NCBI GenBank assembly: GCA_964415525.1
Contig: CAYQAS010000046.1
Location: 1-30,650 of the forward strand
Direction: 5' to 3'
Source of the DNA: CAZPUI01 sp964415525
GTDB taxonomy: Bacteria; Acidobacteriota; Holophagae; Holophagales; Holophagaceae
Length of the DNA: 30,650 bases
Shown: positions 16,727 through 25,348 of the stretch, piece by piece
How positions within the stretch are numbered: the stretch's first letter is position 1
How the letters are laid out: the number at the start of each line of letters is the position of its first letter
Notes under the pieces: model-generated
The model's input: the letters and a program-made list of their open reading frames with translations, nothing else
Databases searched by the model: none
What the model was told of the DNA's origin: nothing
Program-made: the position numbers and the translations under genes

Positions 16727-17835
16727 CCGATTCCACCGCCGACCCCCAGGGTGGCGATGCCGAGCCCGCCCCCGCGGGCACGCAGTTGGTGGATCAGGGT
16801 GACGAGGATGCGGGCACCGCTGCAGCCGATGGGATGACCCAGGCTGATGCCACCACCAACCACATTCAGGCGATCCAGAGGCAGGTTCAGCGCCTCGGCA
16901 CAACAGAGCACTTGGGCGGCAAACGCCTCGTTGAGTTCCCAGAGCGCAATGTCTTGGACGGTCAAGGTCATTTCCCTCAGCAATTGGAGGACAGCGGGGA
17001 TCGGACCCAAGCCCATTTCCAGAGGATCCAATCCGATTTCCGTGAACCCGAGGATGCGGGCCAAGGGTTTCCCTTCACATCCCTCGGGTCGGCCGAGGAG
17101 CAGGGCCGCGGCCCCATCGGCGATGGCGCTGGCGTTGCCGGCGGTGACCTGACCGTCCCGTTCGAAAACAGGGGGGAGTTCGGTGAGTTCCGCCAGGGAG
17201 GCCTCGGGGCGTATGCACTCGTCGCGATCGAGGTTCGGATGGGCGAAGAGCTCAGGGCGGAAGTCCGCCATCGAAGCGCGGCGGTGGCTCTCCACGGCGT
17301 AGCGATCCGAGGCCTCGCGGGTGATGCCTTGCCGCACGACGAGGCGCTCGATGGTCTGGCCCATGAGCAGGCCCGTCAGGGGGCAAAGGAGGCCGTCCTG
17401 GTGCATGACATCCGGCAGTTCTCTGTGACCGAACTTGAAACCCCAGCGCATGCCAGGCAGGAGGAAGGGCGTGTCGGACATGGCCTCCGCACCTCCGGCG
17501 AGCACGGTGTCTGCTCCACCAAGGGCGAGCACCTGCGCGGCGCTCATCACCGCGGCCATGCCGGAGGCGCAGGCCATGTTGAAGGTACTGCCGGGAACGG
17601 AGTCCGGAAGGCCCGCACGATAGGCAATGGTGCGGGCGGGGTTCATCCCCTGGGTATGGCTGCGCGCAACTCCCCAATGCAGACGTTGGGGGCGGGGCAG
17701 GGAGAGGTCGGCCAGCAGGGAGCGAACCAGATGGGTCGAGAGGGCCACGGAACCCAACCCCGACAGGCTGCCACCGAACCGGCCCATGGGCAGGCGGCGG
17801 GCTTCGAGGATGGGAACGGGAACGGGAAGTCGCAT
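16690..17835 (-). CDS. Thiolase family protein (acetyl-CoA acetyltransferase-like) lacking the second catalytic Cys
   Basis: 381 residues from ATG 17835, which has GGAGG (revcomp of 17846-17850) upstream and starts like thiolases (MRLPVPVPILEARRLPMGRF). It begins 2 nt after the sanA-like stop, so both share a transcript. The nucleophile Cys is C89 in NMACASG, NEAFAAQ is present, and H334 is in GHPIGCSGARI. The second catalytic Cys, normally in TLC(I/V)GGG 30 residues after that His, is Gly (G364, codon at 16744-16746) in IATLGVGGGIG. C338 replaces the usual Ala or similar residue in GHPIGxSG. Thiolases make or cleave acetoacetyl-CoA or 3-ketoacyl-CoA. Loss of this Cys should greatly weaken normal thiolysis and condensation, so the activity may be altered or lost. 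Length is typical. Confidence 0.9.
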   Translation of the reverse strand: MRLPVPVPILEARRLPMGRFGGSLSGLGSVALSTHLVRSLLADLSLPRPQRLHWGVARSHTQGMNPARTIAYRAGLPDSVPGSTFNMACASGMAAVMSAAQVLALGGADTVLAGGAEAMSDTPFLLPGMRWGFKFGHRELPDVMHQDGLLCPLTGLLMGQTIERLVVRQGITREASDRYAVESHRRASMADFRPELFAHPNLDRDECIRPEASLAELTELPPVFERDGQVTAGNASAIADGAAALLLGRPEGCEGKPLARILGFTEIGLDPLEMGLGPIPAVLQLLREMTLTVQDIALWELNEAFAAQVLCCAEALNLPLDRLNVVGGGISLGHPIGCSGARILVTLIHQLRARGGGLGIATLGVGGGIGQAMIVEVEGLR

Positions 17836-17837
17836 GC

Positions 17838-18530
17838 TCAGGGGCCCTCCTGGCCGAATTGCCAATCATCCGGGGTTGGTTCCCGGGGACCAAGTCGGGT
17901 GTCCGGAGGGAACCAGGAGTCCCACAGGGCCATGTGCCGGGCGCCGAATTCCCGGAAGCCGTTCTCCAGCCTGCCGAAGAAACCAAGCTGGGTGGAGGGT
18001 GCTGGAGCCCCCCAGACCTGCATCCCCAGGGCCCGGGAGATGAACAGGGCACGGGGCAGGTGGAAATCTGACGTGACGACCACCAGACGGTGCACCCCAA
18101 ACACGGCTTGGGCGCGCTTGAGGCTGTCCCAGGTGCGGCGCCCAGCATAGTCCGCGACGATGTGGGTGCGTGGGACCCCTTGCCGGATCAGCCAGCGCCG
18201 CATGGCCTGGGGCTCGTTGTAGTAGGAGCTACGGTTGTCCCCAGAAACCAGAATCCACCGCACTTGCCCTGTTCGATAGAGATCCAGTGCGGTCTGCAGG
18301 CGAGCCTGAAGGAGCCCCGAAGGCTCCTTGTCGGGCTGGACGCTGGCGCCGAGAACGAGGACCGGGAGATTCGGAGGTGGCACCTGTCCCGGCAGGAGCG
18401 TGGTGGATCGTGCGGAAACGGGGAACTTGATGTGGATCAGAAGCAGATCCCCAGAGAGGAGCAGGGCCACGGCCATCGCCGCCCTCATGGGCCCGCGGCT
18501 GGTGAACCTGTTCCAGGCAAAGAAGCGCAT
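17838..18530 (-). CDS. SanA/YdcF-family (DUF218) membrane-anchored protein
   Basis: 230 residues from ATG 18530. An N-terminal membrane segment lies at about 16-33. The DUF218 core follows: VLVLGASVQPDKEPSGLLQ, ARLQTALDLYRTGQVRWILV, SGDN, then YNEPQAMRRWLIRQGVP, and TWDSLKRAQAVFGVHRLVVV with SDFHLPRALFIS. SanA is linked to envelope barrier function and vancomycin sensitivity in enterobacteria; the biochemical activity is not settled. The protein is likely anchored in the inner membrane with the domain in the periplasm. It is the first gene of a two-gene unit with the thiolase and diverges from the large lipoprotein gene. Confidence 0.85.
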   Translation of the reverse strand: MRFFAWNRFTSRGPMRAAMAVALLLSGDLLLIHIKFPVSARSTTLLPGQVPPPNLPVLVLGASVQPDKEPSGLLQARLQTALDLYRTGQVRWILVSGDNRSSYYNEPQAMRRWLIRQGVPRTHIVADYAGRRTWDSLKRAQAVFGVHRLVVVTSDFHLPRALFISRALGMQVWGAPAPSTQLGFFGRLENGFREFGARHMALWDSWFPPDTRLGPREPTPDDWQFGQEGP

Positions 18531-18580
18531 CGTGAGTTAGCATAGACCCTTGCCCTCGAACGGCCCAAAGCGAGACACGA

Positions 18581-21500
18581 ATGAATCATTTCTTACCTAC
18601 TCCCCTTCGTTCCGCCGCCGGTCGGCGCGCCGTGCTACCCGTTCTCGCGCTGGCGCTCGCCGTCGGCTCGGTTGGGTGCTATCACGCCACGGGCTTCCAG
18701 CGACCTCCGCTCATGGCATCCGAGATTCCCGCCACCGGCGGGGATCGCGGGTCCGGCCTGAAGAGCGCCGCCGGCCCTGGCGACTACTATCTCGGCAATG
18801 ACTTCGTGGCCCTGGCGGTGGATGGCACGCCCTTCGGCGAAAAGGAAGGTTCGACCATTGCAAGCGCCATTTCCGGGGGGAGTGTGGTGGATGCCTGGGC
18901 GGTGGACCTGGACTCCAGCTACAAGCAGGTTCCCCTGCCCAGTGACATGCTCGAGCGCCTCACCCCGGTGGTGAACCAGGATCCCGAACTGCCCGTCGTC
19001 TTCACGTCCTATGGGGTCACGAATTATGAAGACCAGGCCTACTTGGAGATGCGCGGCAAGGTGTACGACCCCAAGGGCCGGATCTCGGGTGGCAGCCGGG
19101 ATGCAAGCGGACGGCTGGATGGCGTAGATGTCACGCATCGGATCACGCTTGGGAAGATGGATACCTTCTTCATCCTTGAGACGACCCTCAAGAACAACGG
19201 TGCGAGTGCCGTTGGCATCCGCAGCATCGGCGACGCCCTCTTTCAGCAGGGCGGCGGCTTTCGCCTGAATATCCCCGCAACACAGACGGTCACGGGGCAG
19301 CCAGTCCAGGGCTGGGGTACAGACTTCGATGGCAGTGATTTTTCCAAACCACTGGATAGCAGTGTCAAGGCACCGATGGTGGCCCTCATGGGCACGGAGC
19401 CGGCTGACTACTCCACGGACATGCACACCAGCCTTGGCTTGGTCTCGGCTGACGGGAAACCGCTTGTGGTGGCGGCCGATGCTCAGAAGGCCCTGACGAA
19501 TTTCCGCCCGGAATTCCCGCGGCGGATGGTGGCGGGCAGCCTGCCTACCGACTCACTCGGGGCCGGCCAGAGCCTCACCCATCGCCGACGCTTCTACATC
19601 TATGGCGCACCCTCCACCAGCCCCACGACCCCCTACTCCAACCAGGCGACCGGTCTCTTCAACCGCATGGTCATGGATCAGGCCGTGGCCACGGATACCA
19701 TCAAGCAGATCGGTGTACTGGCGGTTTCGCCTTTCGGTTCGGCCAGTCGCATCGGGGGCATGCCGACCATGTTCCGCTTTGAACGCAACACGGGTACGAC
19801 CGACAAGCCGGTGTGGACCCTGGAGCGAACGGAGTGGTGGGAACCGATGGATACGCCGGGCGCGGGGACCATCTATAGCAGCCTCCTCGGCACCAGCTTG
19901 AGCCAGAGCACCTTCGAACTGGCGCTCCCCGTCGGATCCTACCGAATCGTCACGTACAACGGCCTTGGCGAAAAATTGACGGAGAACCAGTTCCACGATG
20001 CGTGGTACAGCAACAATCGTGGTCATTTGCTCATGCCGCTGGTGGTGGATCACGAGAAGCCGTTCGCCATCAGCACTCAGGAAGCGCTCTGTCCGGATCG
20101 GGACTCCATCCTGACGTCGAACGGCAGTCAGATGCGTCAGCTGGGCGGCTCCATCAGCTTGTCGGCCTCGAGTGCCAACATGACGGCCTTCCAGCCGGCC
20201 CGATTCACACTCCAGGGCTCAGGCACCACACCGGATCCCCTGTTGTCCCGGCAGCGGGTGCTCACGGGCACCTACGCCGTTGCCATCAAGGGAAAGGTCC
20301 TCAGCAGTACTTACCCTGGGGCCTACGGGGTCATCGGTGGCAATACGCTCTTTGCCGTGAACTTTCTTTCACCGATTTCCGTCTCTCTGCCGCTGGGTTC
20401 CTACCGCACCTATGCCACCCATGGGCCTCTGGCGCCCCTGGATCTGGGCGAGTTCACGCTGGATGCATACAGCAGCATTGAATCCCGCCGGCTGGTGAGT
20501 TTCGAGTCCGGAATGCCAGAAGGCTGGGTGAGCTTCGATGTCCCGGGCCCGACCATGGCCACTTCAGGGATGTTGCATCCCTATGAAAGCCTTTCCTCCG
20601 CCCTGGCGGAGGCGGTGAACGTCGTCGGTTACACCGAGCAGGACTTCTTCCCGGATATTGCCAAGGTTCGTGACGAGTTCCGGTTCGAGTATGACAATCC
20701 CGACTACGGAACCAGCATGACCACCATTTTGGGTAAAGATCCATTCATGGTGGGTGGCCGAACCAGTGTGCTGGAAGGGCGTGATGCCGCCGGCGCACTC
20801 AAGTCCTTTGGAACTGCGACGGCTCTGTTCGACCTGAGCATCCGCCCTGGGGCGCGGCGAAATGGAGCTCGCATTTCCAGTGGTTGGACCTTGGCTGATT
20901 TCCTTGGGCAGGGTGGCGGCAGCTTCACCGTCGTGCATGACCCCCGCGGGCCCAAGGGGCTCTTCACGTCCATGGGTTTCGATCGCACCGTGGCCCTTGG
21001 TACCGGCGTGAACGCCTGGTGGACCCGGACGTCGAGCGTTTCCAACGGACGCGCCCACGGTACCTTTGACGCCATCGAGCTGCTTCGCGGCGAGGGCTGC
21101 TCCCTCGCCACCTCCGGCGCATGGTGGAACACCTTCAAGACCCTTCGCCAGGACTGGTTTGCCCTGCTGAACCAGCAGACGCCCACTGCCTTCACCAAGG
21201 CGCTTGGGCTTTCCAGCGCCCGGACCACCATGGATACGCCTGTGGGTCTCGCTCGCACTTATGTCAAGGCGACGGGTGTGGACCAGGACAAGCTGAGTCT
21301 CGTGAAGGAAGCCCTTCAGAAGGGCGCGGCTGTTGCCTCCACCGGTCCACTGCTCGATGTCGCCGTGAATGGCAGCGCCCCGGGCACTTTGGCCACCGGG
21401 GCCAGCCTCTCGATCGTCGTCAGCGTCTTCGCCCCCGACTGGGTGCCTGTGGATGAAGTCCGTGTGGTATGGAATGGCCAGGTGGTGAAGACCCTCAAGG

Positions 21501-21736
21501 CGGCTGATTTCACGTTCGACACGACGGATGTTCGCAAGCGCACGGCTACTGTGACCCTTGCTGCTCCGAAGGACGGCTGGGTGGTGGTGGAGGCTGGTGC
21601 CCCGCTGGACGCCACGGCGCCCTACCGTGCCGGCTCCTCCTGGAGCACGGTGATGAAGGGCATCCTGCCGGTGGCGGTGACGAATCCCATCTTCGTCGAC
21701 GCCAACGGCGGCGGCTACACCGCGCCTGGGCTGTAA
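18581..21736 (+). CDS. Large lipoprotein with a degenerate CehA/McbA-like PHP domain
   Basis: 1051 residues. The N-terminus has basic residues, a hydrophobic stretch and a lipobox-like VGSVGC with C33, so it is probably a lipoprotein. Residues about 40-640 are beta-rich and I do not recognise them. From about 645 the order of blocks matches CehA/McbA-type PHP metallohydrolases: DWFALLNQ, ARTYV, STGPLLDVAVNG and APDWVPVDEVRVVWNG near the C-terminus are as expected. But the metal motifs are changed: the HxH strand reads SFDV (652-654), the T-D-H motif reads TEQ (685-687), and the G-N-S-D-S-H motif reads GLSSAR (876-881). It is thus probably not a metal-dependent hydrolase and may bind a ligand instead. 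It is followed 7 nt later by dnaB, an odd neighbour. Confidence 0.7.
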   Translation: MNHFLPTPLRSAAGRRAVLPVLALALAVGSVGCYHATGFQRPPLMASEIPATGGDRGSGLKSAAGPGDYYLGNDFVALAVDGTPFGEKEGSTIASAISGGSVVDAWAVDLDSSYKQVPLPSDMLERLTPVVNQDPELPVVFTSYGVTNYEDQAYLEMRGKVYDPKGRISGGSRDASGRLDGVDVTHRITLGKMDTFFILETTLKNNGASAVGIRSIGDALFQQGGGFRLNIPATQTVTGQPVQGWGTDFDGSDFSKPLDSSVKAPMVALMGTEPADYSTDMHTSLGLVSADGKPLVVAADAQKALTNFRPEFPRRMVAGSLPTDSLGAGQSLTHRRRFYIYGAPSTSPTTPYSNQATGLFNRMVMDQAVATDTIKQIGVLAVSPFGSASRIGGMPTMFRFERNTGTTDKPVWTLERTEWWEPMDTPGAGTIYSSLLGTSLSQSTFELALPVGSYRIVTYNGLGEKLTENQFHDAWYSNNRGHLLMPLVVDHEKPFAISTQEALCPDRDSILTSNGSQMRQLGGSISLSASSANMTAFQPARFTLQGSGTTPDPLLSRQRVLTGTYAVAIKGKVLSSTYPGAYGVIGGNTLFAVNFLSPISVSLPLGSYRTYATHGPLAPLDLGEFTLDAYSSIESRRLVSFESGMPEGWVSFDVPGPTMATSGMLHPYESLSSALAEAVNVVGYTEQDFFPDIAKVRDEFRFEYDNPDYGTSMTTILGKDPFMVGGRTSVLEGRDAAGALKSFGTATALFDLSIRPGARRNGARISSGWTLADFLGQGGGSFTVVHDPRGPKGLFTSMGFDRTVALGTGVNAWWTRTSSVSNGRAHGTFDAIELLRGEGCSLATSGAWWNTFKTLRQDWFALLNQQTPTAFTKALGLSSARTTMDTPVGLARTYVKATGVDQDKLSLVKEALQKGAAVASTGPLLDVAVNGSAPGTLATGASLSIVVSVFAPDWVPVDEVRVVWNGQVVKTLKAADFTFDTTDVRKRTATVTLAAPKDGWVVVEAGAPLDATAPYRAGSSWSTVMKGILPVAVTNPIFVDANGGGYTAPGL

Positions 21737-21743
21737 GGCATCC

Positions 21744-23114
21744 ATGGCCACGGAATGGCTCCCGGAGCGTCTGCCCGAGGATCCTGAGGCCGAACGGTCC
21801 CTCTTGGCCACCTGCTGTGCCCCTGGGGCGGAGCTGGTGGCCAACGAGATCGTCTTCGCCATGGACGAGGAGGACTTCGTCCATCCGGCACACCGTGCGG
21901 TGTTTCGGGCGCTCCAGTCCCTGCTTGAGCAGCGGATCGAGGTCAACGCCATCACCCTGAAGGACGTGCTCGACCTGTCCGGGGATCTCGGTCGGGTCGG
22001 TGGTTTTGCGGGGCTCACGGACCTCCTCTCCGCGGAGGAAGTGGGGCGTCCGCAGGTTCTGGCGGACCTTCTGGCGCGCAAGCGCAAGCAGCGCACCCTC
22101 ATCAAGCTCGGCGCACAGCTGGTGCGGAAGGCAGCGGAGGAGGAAGCTCCCCCGGAGCACCTCATCGAGCAGATCGCTGGGGACCTCAGCCACCTCGCAC
22201 AGGGCAAGAAGAAGGCGGGATTGGAGCACGTCCACGACGTGGCCCACGAAGCCTATGCGCGGCTGCTGGACAAGGTGGAAGGCCGCGGCACCACGGGTCT
22301 CAAGGTGGGCTTCAGCCGTCTGGATGCCATCACCCAGGGCTTCCAACCCGGTCAGCTGATCATCCTCGCGGCCCGTCCGGGCATCGGCAAGACGGCGCTG
22401 GCGCTCAACTGGGCGCTGCGGGCGGCGGTGCACCAGAATGCGCATGTCGCCTTCTTCAGCCTCGAGATGAGCAAGGAAGACGTCTTCAACCGCATGCTCT
22501 CCGCTCACGCCTCCGTGAACATGAAGGGCGTCATGGCGGGCAATTTCGACGAGGCCATCCACGCCAAGATCCTCACGGCCCGGGATGACCTCGTGCGGCG
22601 CCCCATCTACATCTGCGACCAGGCGACCATCACCACCCGTGAACTCACCGCCATGATCGACCGCCACCTGACGCAGCTGAACGCCAAGCTGGACATGGTG
22701 CTGGTGGACTATCTCCAGCTGATGTCCAGCCCCTCGGATAGCCGTGGCGCCAAGCAGAGCGAGGCCGTGCGTGTGGGCGAGATCAGCCGCGCCTTCAAGC
22801 TGCTGGCCAAGGACCGCGGGATCCCCGTGGTGGTGCTCTCCCAGCTCAACCGTGAGGTGGAGCACCGCCAGGGCGGGCGTCCTCAGCTCTCGGACCTGCG
22901 CGAGTCCGGCTCCATCGAGCAGGACGCCGACATGGTGATGTTCATTCACCGCAAGATGATGGCCAAGACGGATGGCGAGCCGGAGGACCGCAGCGCGGAA
23001 CTCGTGCTGGCCAAGCACCGCAATGGTCCCGTGGGCATCGTGCCGCTGCATTTCGAGGCGGAGTTCGCGCGCTATCGTGAGATGGAACGGATGATTGGCG
23101 ACGACGGGTTCTGA
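21744..23114 (+). CDS. dnaB: Replicative DNA helicase DnaB
   Basis: 456 residues from ATG 21744, with TAAGG (overlapping the previous stop) 5 nt upstream. The N-terminal domain (about 1-150) starts PEDPEAERSLLATCC and has EDFVHPAHRAVFRAL, as in DnaB. The RecA-like domain has LKVGFSRLDAITQGFQPGQL, Walker A ARPGIGKTAL, FFSLEMSKEDVFNRML and Walker B MVLVDYLQLM. RGIPVVVLSQLNREVEHR, DLRESGSIEQDADMVMFIHR and LAKHRNGP follow. It is a hexameric 5'-3' helicase that unwinds DNA at the replication fork. Length is normal. The tight spacing after the lipoprotein gene suggests shared transcription, but dnaB is usually next to rplI, so this location is unusual. Confidence 0.96.
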   Translation: MATEWLPERLPEDPEAERSLLATCCAPGAELVANEIVFAMDEEDFVHPAHRAVFRALQSLLEQRIEVNAITLKDVLDLSGDLGRVGGFAGLTDLLSAEEVGRPQVLADLLARKRKQRTLIKLGAQLVRKAAEEEAPPEHLIEQIAGDLSHLAQGKKKAGLEHVHDVAHEAYARLLDKVEGRGTTGLKVGFSRLDAITQGFQPGQLIILAARPGIGKTALALNWALRAAVHQNAHVAFFSLEMSKEDVFNRMLSAHASVNMKGVMAGNFDEAIHAKILTARDDLVRRPIYICDQATITTRELTAMIDRHLTQLNAKLDMVLVDYLQLMSSPSDSRGAKQSEAVRVGEISRAFKLLAKDRGIPVVVLSQLNREVEHRQGGRPQLSDLRESGSIEQDADMVMFIHRKMMAKTDGEPEDRSAELVLAKHRNGPVGIVPLHFEAEFARYREMERMIGDDGF

Positions 23115-23141
23115 GTTGTCCTCCTGTTTCCTGGGCGCCTG

Positions 23142-25232
23142 ATGGTTCCGCTCTTCCCCATGTCCGCCAAGGTCACCGCCCTCCGGGGCGTGGGGCCAGC
23201 CTTCGCCGAGGCCCTGGCGGGGGTGGGCATCGAGACAGTGCGGGATCTGCTCTTCAACCTGCCGTATCGCTACGTGGACCGCGGCGGGTTGGTGCCCATT
23301 CGGCACCTGGATACGTTTCTCGCCAACAGCTTCCAGGAACGGGAAGCGGTGACCGTGCTGGGCGCCGTGTCGGACATCCGCACGACGGTCTCGTCCGTGC
23401 AGCGGATGCCACTGACGGAGGCGCTCCTGGAGGACGACACGGGCCGCGTGCGCCTGCTCTGGTTCAACCAGCCGTATCTGGCGAAGGCGCTGCGCAAGGG
23501 CGACCGGATTCTGGCCTTCGGCCCCGTCGTGCGTGGCCGACACGGGCTGGAGTTGCGCAGCCCCGCCTTCGAAGTGCTGGGGCGTGCCGGGGACAAGGAC
23601 GAGCCCTGGGTGCGCCGCTACCTGCCGCTCTACCGCAAGATGGGCCCCCTCACGAGCCGCAGCCGCGGGCGTCTTTGCCAGGAGGCCCTCTCCAAGATCC
23701 AGCCGCCCGAGGAATTCCTGCCGCGAGAGCTGGCGGCGGGCCTGCCCCTCACGCTGGATGCGCTCCGACTGCTGCACCAGCCTCAGGACGACGCGGATCC
23801 ACGGGAGCTGGAGGCGCACCACACACCGGCTCACACGCGTCTTGCCTTGGAGGAGATGTTCGCTTTCGCCCTGGGCGTGGTCATCCGACGTTCGGGACGC
23901 CTCGCCCGTCGGGGCGTGGTGGTGCCCACCAGCGCGGAGCTTCGGGAGACGCTTCACGCCATGCTGCCCTTCCGGCTCACGGGCGCGCAGCGGGAGGCCT
24001 TCCGGGAGATCGTTGGAGATCTCACCTCTGGCAAGGTCATGCACCGCCTCCTCCAGGGCGATGTGGGCAGCGGCAAGACGCTGGTGGCCTTCCTCTCCAT
24101 GGCGATGGTGGCGGAGACGGATGGGCAGGCGGCGCTCCTGGCGCCTACGGAAGTCCTCGCACGGCAACATGCCATCTCATTCCAACGGCTGCTGGGGGAG
24201 CGCGCGGATCGCATGCAGCTGCTCCTCGGCCCCATGAAGGCGGCGGAGAAGCGTGCGGCCATGGCACGGATTGCCTCTGGTGAGGCGCGGTACGTGGTGG
24301 GCACCCACGCCATCTTCCAGGAGGCGGTGGACTTCGCGAAGCTGCAACTAGTGGTGGTGGATGAGCAGCACCGCTTCGGCGTGAAACAGCGGGAGGCGCT
24401 GAAGGCCAAGGGCGGCGATCCCCACTGGCTGGTGATGAGCGCCACGCCGATCCCGCGCAGCCTCGCCCTGGCCCTGTTCGGAGACCTGGAACAGTCGGTC
24501 CTGGATGAACTGCCGCCCGGTCGTCAGCCCATCAGCACGGCGCTCCTGCATCCCGACGATGCGGAGCGGGCGTGGCGGCTGGTGGAAGGCGAACTGGCCA
24601 AGGGCCACCAGGTCTATGTCGTCAGCCCCGCCATCGATCCCAGTGACGAGAGCAAGGTGCCCCTGCGGGACATTCAGGCCATGGAGGCGGTGCTCCGGGG
24701 GCGTTTCCACGACGTGCCTCTGGAGGTTGTCCACGGGCGGCTCAAGGCGGATGCCATGGCGGAACGCATGGGGCGTTTCGTCTCAGGTGAAGCCAAGATC
24801 CTGCTCGCCACCACGGTGATCGAAGTGGGGGTGGACGTGCCCAATGCGACGGTGATGGTGGTGGACCATGCTGAACGCTTCGGCCTGAGCCAGCTTCACC
24901 AGTTGCGCGGGCGGGTCGGGCGCGGCAAGGCCCACAGCCACTTCGCGATGCTGAGTGGCAGCGAGACCGAGCGTCTGCACGCCCTGGTGGAGACCCGGGA
25001 CGGATTCAAGATCGCCCAACGCGACCTGGAACTGCGTGGCCCCGGCGAGTTCTTCGGCACCCGGCAATCGGGCCTGCCCAGCTTCCAGGTGGCCGATCTG
25101 GTGCGGGACCGCGGCCTCCTCCAGCGCTGCCGGGATGCGGCAGAGAAGGCGCTCGCCATGGGCCTCACGGACACGCAGAAGACCTGGCTCCGCCAGGAGC
25201 AGGCGCGATTGAGGCTGGCGGAAATCAGCTGA
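23142..25232 (+). CDS. recG: ATP-dependent DNA helicase RecG
   Basis: 696 residues from ATG 23142 (MVPLFP); ATG 23160 (MSAKV) is the alternative. Length matches E. coli RecG (about 690). The wedge domain with an OB fold comes first: LRGVGPAFAEALAGVGIETV, DLLFNLPYRYVDR, and LLEDDTGRVRLLWFNQPYL. Helicase motifs follow: FRLTGAQREAF, Walker A LLQGDVGSGKT, LLAPTEVLARQH, VVDEQHRFGVKQR, MSATPIPRSLAL, LLATTVIEVGVDVPNAT and QLRGRVGRGKAHSH. It drives branch migration and remodels stalled forks. It lies 27 nt after dnaB and fits a replication/repair pair. Confident call. Confidence 0.97.
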   Translation: MVPLFPMSAKVTALRGVGPAFAEALAGVGIETVRDLLFNLPYRYVDRGGLVPIRHLDTFLANSFQEREAVTVLGAVSDIRTTVSSVQRMPLTEALLEDDTGRVRLLWFNQPYLAKALRKGDRILAFGPVVRGRHGLELRSPAFEVLGRAGDKDEPWVRRYLPLYRKMGPLTSRSRGRLCQEALSKIQPPEEFLPRELAAGLPLTLDALRLLHQPQDDADPRELEAHHTPAHTRLALEEMFAFALGVVIRRSGRLARRGVVVPTSAELRETLHAMLPFRLTGAQREAFREIVGDLTSGKVMHRLLQGDVGSGKTLVAFLSMAMVAETDGQAALLAPTEVLARQHAISFQRLLGERADRMQLLLGPMKAAEKRAAMARIASGEARYVVGTHAIFQEAVDFAKLQLVVVDEQHRFGVKQREALKAKGGDPHWLVMSATPIPRSLALALFGDLEQSVLDELPPGRQPISTALLHPDDAERAWRLVEGELAKGHQVYVVSPAIDPSDESKVPLRDIQAMEAVLRGRFHDVPLEVVHGRLKADAMAERMGRFVSGEAKILLATTVIEVGVDVPNATVMVVDHAERFGLSQLHQLRGRVGRGKAHSHFAMLSGSETERLHALVETRDGFKIAQRDLELRGPGEFFGTRQSGLPSFQVADLVRDRGLLQRCRDAAEKALAMGLTDTQKTWLRQEQARLRLAEIS

Positions 25233-25246
25233 GGGCGAAAAAGACT

Positions 25247-25333
25247 TCACGAAGAACGCAAAGCACTGAAGAGGGGCACGAAGGGAAACGATTTCTCCTA
25301 AGTCCTACGCTCTTTCCTTCGGGTCCTTCGTGA
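25247..25333. repeat. Intergenic imperfect inverted repeat of CACGAAG-type units
   Basis: TCACGAAGAACGCAAAGC (25247-25264) pairs, 14 of 18, with CCTTCGGGTCCTTCGTGA (25316-25333). A second unit, GCACGAAGGGAAACG, lies just inside the left arm (25277-25291). It sits between the converging recG and acyl-CoA ligase genes and is lower in GC than its surroundings. The repeated CACGAAG / CTTCGTG unit looks like a short mobile or amplified intergenic element, but its copy number elsewhere cannot be seen from this window. It may also act as a terminator. Confidence 0.55.
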
Positions 25334-25348
25334 CAGCCTTTTCCGGCC

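Noticed and set aside
21546..24170. An 874-codon open frame on the minus strand
   Set aside because: It is antisense to dnaB and recG, both unmistakable. It is a high-GC shadow with no domain.
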